Assembly (NCBI GenBank): GCA_913057825.1
Contig: CAJXOW010000024.1
Location: 1 to 49,021, forward strand
DNA length: 49,021 nt
DNA from: an uncultured Balneolaceae bacterium
GTDB taxonomy: Bacteria; Bacteroidota; Rhodothermia; Balneolales; Balneolaceae
Direction of reading: 5' to 3'
Numbering within the stretch: position 1 is the first letter of the stretch; the number at the start of each line of letters is the position of its first letter. Below the pieces are notes generated by a model. It saw only the letters and a list, made by a program, of their open reading frames with translations. It made no database searches and had not been told where the DNA came from. The position numbers and the translations under genes were made by a program. Below, one piece after another: positions 42,239 through 49,021 of the stretch.

Positions 42239-43053
42239 TAGCAACAACCAATCGCATTTATCAAATATTTAAGCAGCAGCGTGAGAAGAAGAATCCCGAA
42301 AAGCTGATGAATCTTTTTATTACGGCCGGTTACCCCGACCTGGATTCGACCGTCGACCTGGTTCTGGGAATGGAAGAAAACGGGGCGGATATGGTCGAGA
42401 TCGGAATGCCGTTCAGCGATCCGCTGGCCGACGGACCTACCATTCAGTTTTCCAGTGAAACAGCTATCGACAATGGCATTACCCTCGAGAAAATATTCGG
42501 GATGTGTCGGCAGATTCGTGAAAAGTCTGGTATTCCAATTGTGCTCATGGGATATGTGAACCCCGTGCTTCACTACGGGGCCGAAAAGTTTATGAAGAAG
42601 GCCAGCGAGGCGGGAGTTGACGGACTCATTCTTCCTGATCTGCCTATCGAGGAATCATACTTGATAGAAGAGGCACGTAAAGCCTACAATATCCCCCAGA
42701 TCTACCTGGTGGCCCCGAATACATCTGATGAACGTATGAAAACGATTGATAAAAAATCAGAAGGCTTCGTTTATTGCGTATCGGTTACCGGAGTGACCGG
42801 AGCACGGGAAGGGGACGAAGTAGCTCGATCCGTGAATCGTTTTATCGACCGGGTCAATGAAAACATCACCGAAAATCCCAAAATGGTGGGTTTTGGCATC
42901 AAGAGCCACCGGGATGCCAAACTAATTGCGGAGAAGGTGGAAGGTTTTATCGTGGGAAGTGCTCTTATCGATACCATTCGAGAACATTATCCACGGGATG
43001 GATGGAAAGAAAAAGTGTTTGAGTTCGTTCATGAATTGAAGTATGGTAATTGA
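42235..43053 (+). CDS. trpA: Tryptophan synthase alpha chain
   Basis: Splits indole-3-glycerol phosphate to indole, which passes to TrpB. 272 aa TIM barrel. FITAGYPD is at 28-35; catalytic Glu55 and Asp66 are in [18 protein letters not shown] with the standard 11-residue spacing. [11 protein letters not shown] follows at about 129-139 and the phosphate site GFGIKS near 220. Completes the pathway from chorismate to Trp within one transcript. No terminator is evident after it apart from the R1 palindrome. Confidence 0.97.
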   Translation: MIATTNRIYQIFKQQREKKNPEKLMNLFITAGYPDLDSTVDLVLGMEENGADMVEIGMPFSDPLADGPTIQFSSETAIDNGITLEKIFGMCRQIREKSGIPIVLMGYVNPVLHYGAEKFMKKASEAGVDGLILPDLPIEESYLIEEARKAYNIPQIYLVAPNTSDERMKTIDKKSEGFVYCVSVTGVTGAREGDEVARSVNRFIDRVNENITENPKMVGFGIKSHRDAKLIAEKVEGFIVGSALIDTIREHYPRDGWKEKVFEFVHELKYGN

Positions 43054-43081
43054 GTGAACTGGTAAAAATGTGATTTTTCTT

Positions 43082-43180
43082 TTTATGTCCTCCCCCTTCC
43101 CCCCTCCGAAGGGGGATTTTTAAGGCAATCGAAGTGATAAAACGCCCCCCCTTCGGAGGGGGGAAGGGGGAGGACATAAA
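43082..43180. repeat. R1-family GC-rich palindrome, copy 4
   Basis: Perfect 34-bp inverted repeat (43082-43115 with 43147-43180), arm TTTATGTCCTCCCCCTTCCC and so on to CTCCGAAGGGGG. The spacer carries AAGGCAATCGAAGTGATAAAAC on the + strand, close to the family consensus GGCAATCGARGTGAAAAAAC. It lies between trpA and the DUF4837 gene and is translated in a spurious extension of the latter. Confidence 0.9.
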
Positions 43181-43223
43181 GAAAACTATTCGAAGCAATA
43201 CCAACTATTTGATACACAAACCT

Positions 43224-44339
43224 ATGAAATTTAAAAACATACCTGTTTACCTGCTTATTTTAACAGGGGCCATGCTTTTTACTGGATGTGAAGGTGATTT
43301 CCGCGAAAAGGCCATCGGTTCTCATGGCGAAGTGATTGTCGTGATGGACTCATCCAACTGGCAAGGTCCCGCCGCTGAAGCGATTCGTCGTACTTTCGGC
43401 GAGTATATAATGACGCTGCCCCAGCCGGAGGATAAGTTTGACCTCAAGTTTGTTGATTTTGATACCCAATCAAAGCTTGACCATATCAAAAAGATGAAAA
43501 ATGTCATTTTTGCTGCCCCGCTCGACGAAGAGACGACAGTGGGTCGCTTTGTAGACAATATTTTAAGCGGCGAAATTAAACAACAGGTGCGGAGTGGCGA
43601 AAGCTTTGCTTTTCAGTTGAACAACAAGTGGTACCGCGATCAGTGGACCCTTTTTCTCTCATCGACCAGTCAGGATTCGTTGGCCGCAAAGATCCGAAGA
43701 AACGGTGAACAGTATGTTCAAGCACTGGTGGATAAGGAGATTGAGCGATGGCAAGAGAATATATACGACCGGGGAGAAAAGTTTGCTGTAGAAGATTCAC
43801 TCTGGCAAAAACACGGATGGAAAATCCGGGTTCAGCATGATTATCAACTGAATGTAGATACAACGAACTTTGTAACCCTGCGCCGCTTTCTCCATGATAA
43901 TGACCGGTGGATCTGGGTATGGTGGAAAGACGATGTCTCGAATCTAAGTTATGTGGATTCCGCCTGGATCAACAACATGCGCGACTCCCTGATGGAGCAG
44001 TATATACAGGGTACGCGAGACAGTTCTTATGTAACGACCGAATATCGTCGACCGGTTAATACCGAGGTGGTGGAATTGAATGGGTATTACGCCTGGCGCA
44101 CTCGCGGTACCTGGCGGATGACCTCTGATTTTATGGGGGGACCTTTTATCAACTATACTATTTATGACGACCAGACGAACCGGCTTTTTATGGTTGAGTT
44201 TGCACAGTACGCGCCCAAATACGACAAACGTCGTTTTGTTCGCCAGTTTATGGCGATGGCCGAGACGTTCCAGAGCGATTCGACCTGGACAATGCGTCGA
44301 CCTGAAGCGGTTGAGACGAAACAAACGATACAGAATTAG
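43224..44339 (+). CDS. DUF4837-family lipoprotein
   Basis: 371 aa from the ATG at 43224. Lipoprotein signal with lipobox LFTGC, lipidated Cys22. The body has the features of the FCB-group DUF4837 family: an early HGEVIVVMDSSNWQG strand, a repeated alpha/beta arrangement and many aromatic residues (WIWVWWKDD). The frame is open back to 43134, but that is R1 repeat DNA. It stands between trpA and bioF; bioF begins 5 bases after its stop. Its function is unknown and the biotin link may only be one of transcription. Confidence 0.88.
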   Translation: MKFKNIPVYLLILTGAMLFTGCEGDFREKAIGSHGEVIVVMDSSNWQGPAAEAIRRTFGEYIMTLPQPEDKFDLKFVDFDTQSKLDHIKKMKNVIFAAPLDEETTVGRFVDNILSGEIKQQVRSGESFAFQLNNKWYRDQWTLFLSSTSQDSLAAKIRRNGEQYVQALVDKEIERWQENIYDRGEKFAVEDSLWQKHGWKIRVQHDYQLNVDTTNFVTLRRFLHDNDRWIWVWWKDDVSNLSYVDSAWINNMRDSLMEQYIQGTRDSSYVTTEYRRPVNTEVVELNGYYAWRTRGTWRMTSDFMGGPFINYTIYDDQTNRLFMVEFAQYAPKYDKRRFVRQFMAMAETFQSDSTWTMRRPEAVETKQTIQN

Positions 44340-44344
44340 TTTTT

Positions 44345-45517
44345 GTGAATGACGATAAACAGCATTTCATAAAAGAGGAACTCGACCAAAGGCGTCGAGA
44401 TAACCGTTTTCGTTCTTTACGGGTATTGGATCCGCATTATGGAGACGGAGCCTTTGTGAAAACCGGAGAGGGAACGTGGGTGAATTTTAGCTCCAACGAT
44501 TACCTGGGGTTGTCGGGTGATCCGCGTGTGATGGAGCGAGCTAAATCGCATATAGATCAGTATGGAGCTGGATCGACGGCTTCTCGGCTTATCTGCGGGA
44601 CCTATGATATTCACCGGAAACTTGAAGAGCAGCTGTCTGATACCTTTGAACGGGAAGCTGCCCTTCTATTTAACACGGGATTTCAGGCTAATAGCTCGAT
44701 ACTGGCGACCCTGACCGACCGCAACTCACTGATTTTAACAGATAAAAGAAGTCACAACAGCCTCCTCCAGGGTGCTTTGCTGAGCCGGGCCCGTTTTCGG
44801 CGGTTTGACCATAATGATCTTGACGACCTGGAGCGGCATCTTCAGAAAGCGGAAGATGAGGATTATAATCGCATATTCATAGTAACGGAGTCCGTATTCA
44901 GTATGGACGGGGATCGACCCGATCTGGAAAAACTGGTTGACTTGTCTAATCGATACCGGACTTTTCTGTTCGTGGATGAAGCACATGCAGTGGGGATATG
45001 GGGTGAGCAGGGAAAAGGATTAAGTTTTGGCCTGGACGGCATAGATATGGTTCTTGGAACGTTTGGAAAAGCTTTCGGATCTTTTGGCTCGTTCTTGTTG
45101 TGCAGTAAGGAAGTCAGAGATTATTTAATCAATTTTTGTCCCGGCTTCATTTATACCACCGCCCTCCCTCCGGCTGTCATCGGTGCCAATCGGGCATCGC
45201 TTGAACTGCTTCCGGAACTGGACAAGGAGAGGAAAAAGCTGGTACAAAATGCCGAATTTCTGAAAGAGCAGCTTGCTGAGTCTGGATTTGATACGGGTAA
45301 CTCTACCAGCCAGATAGTTCCAATAATTATCGGTTCAGAAGCTGATACGTTAAAACTGCAGGACTACCTTGGAAAAGAAGGAATGCTGGCAACCGCCATT
45401 CGTCCGCCGACGGTCGAAAAAGGAAAGTCAAGGATCCGCGTGACGCTTTCCAGCAAGCATGATAGAAAGCACCTGAATAAATTGATACATTTATTGCATG
45501 AATGGAAACAACGGTGA
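44345..45517 (+). CDS. bioF: 8-amino-7-oxononanoate synthase
   Basis: Joins pimeloyl-ACP and alanine with PLP, the first ring-assembly step of biotin. 390 aa. Motifs: NDYLGLSGDPRV at 51-62, GAGSTASRLICGTYDIHRKLEE at 74-95, FVDEAHAVGIWGEQGKG at 209-225, and PLP Lys242 in GTFGKAFGSFG. KBL and other oxoamine synthases are close relatives; the neighbours bioC, bioD and bioA make BioF the clear choice. GTG start at 44345, five bases after the previous stop. It overlaps the next gene by 20 bases. Confidence 0.95.
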   Translation: MNDDKQHFIKEELDQRRRDNRFRSLRVLDPHYGDGAFVKTGEGTWVNFSSNDYLGLSGDPRVMERAKSHIDQYGAGSTASRLICGTYDIHRKLEEQLSDTFEREAALLFNTGFQANSSILATLTDRNSLILTDKRSHNSLLQGALLSRARFRRFDHNDLDDLERHLQKAEDEDYNRIFIVTESVFSMDGDRPDLEKLVDLSNRYRTFLFVDEAHAVGIWGEQGKGLSFGLDGIDMVLGTFGKAFGSFGSFLLCSKEVRDYLINFCPGFIYTTALPPAVIGANRASLELLPELDKERKKLVQNAEFLKEQLAESGFDTGNSTSQIVPIIIGSEADTLKLQDYLGKEGMLATAIRPPTVEKGKSRIRVTLSSKHDRKHLNKLIHLLHEWKQR

Positions 45518-46193
45518 TATCGAAATATTAATGTTCCCGGGGTGGGGATTCAATGCAGATTCCTGGAAAATATGGGATGCATTTTTGGAGCCTGACTATA
45601 AACTCAAGAAATTTGAACCGGGTTATTTCGGATCCGAAAGAAGAGTAAAGTTTAGTGGACTGCACAACCGACTGAATGTTATATTTGCCCATTCTTTCGG
45701 TTTGCACCAATGTTCGCCGGAACAGTTGCGTCGGGCTGATTTACTGGTGATATTCAGCGGATTTATTCATTTTCATCCCCGGGCTAAACAATATCGGAGA
45801 AGGTCCCGCCTGGTGGTTCACCAGATGATTAACAAGCTGGAAGAGTATCCCCGGAAAGTATTGGAGGATTTTATGGATAATTGTTATCACCCCGAGCCGG
45901 CTGATCCATCAATTCCGAAAAATTCAATAAACAAACAGCGGCTTTTATCCGACCTGAAATGTTTGAATTCAGAGCAGCTGAATGTGGAATTGCTGAATTA
46001 TATCCCAAGTATTTGCATTTTGCATGGCAGGGAAGACGCTATTGTACCCAATAAAAAAGGTAGAGAGCTTTATGAAAGCATATCGGTTCAGGGTCACTAC
46101 TATGAAATTCACCAGGCCGGTCATGCGTTGCCTTTTACGCATACGCAAATGTGTTGGTCGTTTATAAAACCTATTATCGAAAATTTTGATTGA
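45498..46193 (+). CDS. Alpha/beta hydrolase, probable pimeloyl-ACP methyl ester esterase (BioH-like)
   Basis: 231 aa. Likely removes the methyl group added by BioC so that BioF can use pimeloyl-ACP. It opens with FPGWGFNADSWKIWD (about 13-27), close to the GWGLNAEVW oxyanion strand of BioH. The presumed triad is Ser66 in FAHSFG, Asp180 in HGREDAIVP and His209 in AGHALP. The nucleophile elbow is A-H-S-F-G, not the canonical G-x-S-x-G. The protein is shorter than E. coli BioH (256 aa). It overlaps bioF and precedes bioC, the position where BioG/BioH-type esterases occur. Exact family (BioH, BioG or a local analogue) is open. Confidence 0.8.
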   Translation: MNGNNGDIEILMFPGWGFNADSWKIWDAFLEPDYKLKKFEPGYFGSERRVKFSGLHNRLNVIFAHSFGLHQCSPEQLRRADLLVIFSGFIHFHPRAKQYRRRSRLVVHQMINKLEEYPRKVLEDFMDNCYHPEPADPSIPKNSINKQRLLSDLKCLNSEQLNVELLNYIPSICILHGREDAIVPNKKGRELYESISVQGHYYEIHQAGHALPFTHTQMCWSFIKPIIENFD

Positions 46194-46202
46194 AATATAT
46201 TT

Positions 46203-47018
46203 ATGCATTCCTCGGTTCCCCGGATAAGTCATCCGCAAAAACAGTCTATCAAAAAAGAATTCGGCAAAAATCCCGATTATTACGATCAGAATGCCGACTG
46301 CCAGAAGGAGAGTGCCGAACGGCTGATCGCTTCACTCGAACCCTGGACCGCCATCATTCCCAGGGGCCCCATATTGGAAGTGGGATGCGGCACCGGCTTT
46401 TTAAGTCGGCATCTGCCCGGTTTGTTTAAGGAACGGTCCATCGAAATCACCGACCTGGCTCCTGAGATGGTGGAATACTGTCGCCGTAAGATGGATTTGA
46501 AAGATGAAATGGAGCGAGTGACGTTCGATGTCCGCGACGCCGAGTATTTAACGGCCGCGGAAGAGTCTGTCAGCTTGATTATTCACAACTTTGTCGCCCA
46601 GTGGTTCCAGGATCCCGCTTTGAGTATGGAGCGAATGGTTGAATGCCTGAAGCCCGGCGGATTGATGCTGGCTGCGTTTCCCGGCAGTGATAGTTTCCCG
46701 GAATGGAAAGAGGCGACCGAAAAGGCCGACGTGGACTATACTGGAAACGAGTTGCCGGACACTGAAGAGATCGTGGTCAAACTCTCCAATCTTCCCGTGA
46801 AGGTCGATTACTACGAGGATACCATCAGCAGCCGGTTTTCATCGGCCCGCGAATTTTTCCGTCACCTCAAAAAAATCGGGGCCTCAACAGCGGAAAATAA
46901 AGATTCCGGGTTAAGCGGCAGCGAAATGAAAAAACTGATCGAGACCTGGGATCATTCCGCTTCCGGTGAGATTACTGTGAACTATCACGTTGTATTCCTT
47001 GCGGTGAAAAAAGAATAA
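46203..47018 (+). CDS. bioC: Malonyl-ACP O-methyltransferase
   Basis: Methylates malonyl-ACP with SAM to prime pimelate synthesis through the fatty-acid machinery. 271 aa, class I Rossmann methyltransferase. The SAM-binding GxGxG block is ILEVGCGTGFLSRHLP at about 57-72; the later AEYLTAAEESVSLIIHNFVAQWFQDP region (about 117-142) is typical of BioC, as is the preceding YDQNADCQKESAERL. Starts 9 bases after the hydrolase stop. Confidence 0.92.
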   Translation: MHSSVPRISHPQKQSIKKEFGKNPDYYDQNADCQKESAERLIASLEPWTAIIPRGPILEVGCGTGFLSRHLPGLFKERSIEITDLAPEMVEYCRRKMDLKDEMERVTFDVRDAEYLTAAEESVSLIIHNFVAQWFQDPALSMERMVECLKPGGLMLAAFPGSDSFPEWKEATEKADVDYTGNELPDTEEIVVKLSNLPVKVDYYEDTISSRFSSAREFFRHLKKIGASTAENKDSGLSGSEMKKLIETWDHSASGEITVNYHVVFLAVKKE

Positions 47019-47087
47019 ACAATATTTGCACTTTCTAAGATCGAACTGGTTTTTCAAATAAGCTATAACTATTGATAATACGAAGTT

Positions 47088-47726
47088 ATGGATGATAGTG
47101 AGCGACTATTTCCACCGGCTTTTTTTGTGACGGGGACCGATACAGGAATCGGTAAGACTGTAGTTAGTGCCATGCTGACGGCCGGGTTGAATGCAGCATA
47201 CTGGAAACCGATTCAGTCGGGACTCGAGGAGCAAACCGATACACAATTCGTGCGGGAAACAACGGGTCTTTCGTCGGATCATTTCTTCCCCGAGCAATAC
47301 CGGCTGCAGACGCCCATGTCGCCCCATGCCTCGGCTGAGATCGACGGGGTGGCCATCGATATGAAGAAGTTTACACTGCCGGATTTTAAAAAATTCGATC
47401 ATCTGGTTGTCGAGGGAGCCGGCGGATTGATGGTTCCGATGAATGACGACGAGATGATCATCGATCTGATAAAATATCTGGAATTGCCGGTTTTGTTGGT
47501 TGTCCGCAGCAGCCTGGGAACCTTGAACCACACATTTTTGTCGCTCGACCAACTGCGGCGATACGAAATTCCCTGTCTCGGGGTGATTATGAACGGAGAG
47601 AAACATGAAAGCAATCGAAAAGCCATTGAATACTACGGAGATACAACGGTACTGGCGGAGCTAGAGCCGTTGGAGGAGATCACCCCGGAGCGCTTGAGAA
47701 CCGTTTTTGACGAATTGTTTCTTTAA
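47088..47726 (+). CDS. bioD: Dethiobiotin synthetase
   Basis: Closes the ureido ring of dethiobiotin from DAPA, CO2 and ATP. 212 aa. P-loop GTDTGIGKT at 16-24; the WKPIQSG block follows at about 38-44 (DAPA/Mg contacts), VEGAGGLMVPMND at about 108-120 (catalytic GAGG motif) and a C-terminal nucleotide-specificity loop. The 69-base gap after bioC shows no terminator or promoter that stands out. Confidence 0.95.
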   Translation: MDDSERLFPPAFFVTGTDTGIGKTVVSAMLTAGLNAAYWKPIQSGLEEQTDTQFVRETTGLSSDHFFPEQYRLQTPMSPHASAEIDGVAIDMKKFTLPDFKKFDHLVVEGAGGLMVPMNDDEMIIDLIKYLELPVLLVVRSSLGTLNHTFLSLDQLRRYEIPCLGVIMNGEKHESNRKAIEYYGDTTVLAELEPLEEITPERLRTVFDELFL

Positions 47727-47809
47727 AGGTCCTCCCGGGAATTCAAATTTGCTGGTTCTTACGAAGCTCTCTATTTTAGCCTTTCGCTAATGGTTACAGG
47801 AATTTAAAC

Positions 47810-49021
47810 ATGATTATGGCTTCATCAGATTCATCCACGATTCATCCCAACGTATGGTTCCCCTTCACCTCCATGAAAGATATGCCGGCCTTCCCGCGGG
47901 TCGAAAGGGGAGAGGGAGCCTGGTTGCTTACGGAAGACGGAACCTGGCTGCTGGACTTGATTTCCAGCTGGTGGGTCAACCTTCACGGGCATGCGCGAAC
48001 AGAGATTGCCGAAGCAATATTTGATCAGGCATTGGAGTTCGAACAGGTCATCTTTGCCGAACTTACACACGAGCCCGCCGAGAAGCTGGCCGAAAAACTG
48101 GTCGAACAACTGCCGGGTAGCCTGAACAAAGTGTTTTATTCTGATAACGGTTCGACCGCCGTCGAAATCGGCCTGAAAATTGCCTACCAACACTGGATTA
48201 ATCGAGGAGACAAGCGAGAGACCTTTATCGGTTTTGAAGGAGCTTATCATGGAGATACCGTGGGAGCGATGTCGGTTGGAGCCCGATCAGTGTTTACTGA
48301 TGTATTTCAGGATTTATTGTTCGATGTGGATCGGGTACCCTATCCAGCTACCTGGTGGGATGATCCGGACGTCGAAAAGAAAGAGCGGGAAAGTCTGGAA
48401 CGAATTGAGGAACTGTTGAAGCAAAATCCGGGCCGATATGCAGGCATTATCATTGAACCCTTGCTCCAGGGAGCCGGCGGCATGCGCATGTGCCGGGAGG
48501 AGTTTCTCCAGGAATTGAGAAAATTGGCCAGCCGGTACAATACGCTGTTGATCTTTGATGAGGTTTTGACCGGGTTTGGCCGCACCGGCGACTGGTTTGC
48601 GTGTCGACAGGCCCGGGTACAGCCCGATATCGTTTGTTTGGCCAAGGGTATTACCGGGGGATTTTTGCCGCTCGCGGCCACGGTGGCAACCGATGAAATT
48701 TTTGAGAGTTTCGTAAGTGACGATCCGATGACCACTTTTTATCACGGTCACAGTTACACAGCTAATCCATTAGGATGTGCAGCGGCCCTGAAATCCATGG
48801 AATTGCTGGAGTGGAATGAATATCAATTCAAGGGATTGGAAGATATTCACCGGGAACAGGTTCGTATGTTGGTCGAGGACCTGCCGCATGTAAAGCGCCC
48901 CCGGGTGAAGGGATCGGTCGCCGCTGTTGACATCCAAGTAGAAGAAGAGGGATATTTATCGAAGGTCGGACAAGTTATTCGCCGGGAAGCCCGAAAGCGT
49001 AATTTGCTGCTCAGACCCCTT
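47810..49021 (+). CDS. bioA: Adenosylmethionine-8-amino-7-oxononanoate aminotransferase (3' end cut off)
   Basis: Transfers the amino group of SAM to 8-amino-7-oxononanoate. The frame is open from ATG 47810 to the last base (404 codons, no stop), so only a few C-terminal residues are missing. Class III aminotransferase motifs: NVWFPFTSMKDMP at about 14-26, SSWWVNLHGHA at about 58-68 (BioA-specific), EGAYHGDTVGAMSVG at about 143-157, IFDEVLTGFGRTG at about 248-260 and PLP Lys279 in LAKGITGGFLPLAAT. Met3 (47816) is an equally possible start. It follows bioD after 83 bases. Confidence 0.93.
   Translation, partial: MIMASSDSSTIHPNVWFPFTSMKDMPAFPRVERGEGAWLLTEDGTWLLDLISSWWVNLHGHARTEIAEAIFDQALEFEQVIFAELTHEPAEKLAEKLVEQLPGSLNKVFYSDNGSTAVEIGLKIAYQHWINRGDKRETFIGFEGAYHGDTVGAMSVGARSVFTDVFQDLLFDVDRVPYPATWWDDPDVEKKERESLERIEELLKQNPGRYAGIIIEPLLQGAGGMRMCREEFLQELRKLASRYNTLLIFDEVLTGFGRTGDWFACRQARVQPDIVCLAKGITGGFLPLAATVATDEIFESFVSDDPMTTFYHGHSYTANPLGCAAALKSMELLEWNEYQFKGLEDIHREQVRMLVEDLPHVKRPRVKGSVAAVDIQVEEEGYLSKVGQVIRREARKRNLLLRPL

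Noticed and set aside
1..49021. tRNA, rRNA, riboswitch or T-box
   Set aside because: No cloverleaf, rRNA segment or T-box GGTGG-type core was recognised on reading; the trp leader uses Trp codons, not a specifier loop. A covariance-model scan would settle it.

Overview
The window looks like chromosome from a member of the Balneolota/Rhodothermota side of the FCB group. The evidence is several secreted proteins ending in type IX secretion (T9SS) sorting tails of the NYPNPFNP...SGVYxYRL...K(M/L)LLxK kind, two PorV/PorQ-family barrels, a DUF4837 lipoprotein, a bacillithiol gene (bshC), and mostly weak or absent Shine-Dalgarno sites. Assignment to genus is not possible from the sequence alone. 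No rRNA, tRNA, CRISPR array, insertion sequence or phage gene was seen.

Layout. 1-11412 (+) is housekeeping: the end of a UVR-motif protein, bshC, 5-formyl-THF cyclo-ligase, a PspC protein, tmk, an SRPBCC protein, aroE, pgeF, dxr, rseP, psd and pssA. 11631-13801 (-) holds a GT4 glycosyltransferase and wecB. 14194-25538 (+) holds four large secreted proteins with T9SS tails: a subtilase with cohesin/dockerin-like modules, two paralogous propeller proteins and a PQQ-type propeller. 25557-34207 (-) is one tight seven-gene operon read right to left: lipoprotein, Asp-box propeller with FlgD-like tail, PorV-like and PorQ-like barrels, glycosyltransferase, flippase, polysaccharide deacetylase-like protein. 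34640-43053 (+) is a complete tryptophan operon, trpE-trpS-trpG-trpD-trpC-trpF-trpB-trpA. 43224-49021 (+) is a DUF4837 lipoprotein and a biotin cluster bioF-bioH-like-bioC-bioD-bioA, with bioA cut by the window end.

The most striking element is an unlisted small gene at 34640-34732 in front of trpE. It is a 30-codon leader peptide with three Trp codons (W14, P15, W16, W17), followed by mutually exclusive pairings: 1:2, a 12-bp 2:3 antiterminator, and a 3:4 terminator with a U run. This is a textbook layout for ribosome-mediated attenuation. It would also control tryptophanyl-tRNA synthetase (trpS), which sits between trpE and trpG.

The second theme is repeats. At least three families of palindromic intergenic elements are scattered through the window. 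R1 is GC-rich, about 90-100 bp, with 29-34 bp arms and a conserved spacer (four full copies, one half copy, one remnant). R2 is about 200-230 bp with AT-rich arms, often beginning with CCTCGC...GCTCGG at a gene end (four copies). R3 is about 167 bp with GC-rich arms and a shared AACGAAGAAAA core (two copies). Two of these lie inside the trp operon. They also create false N-terminal extensions on aroE, trpB and the DUF4837 gene.
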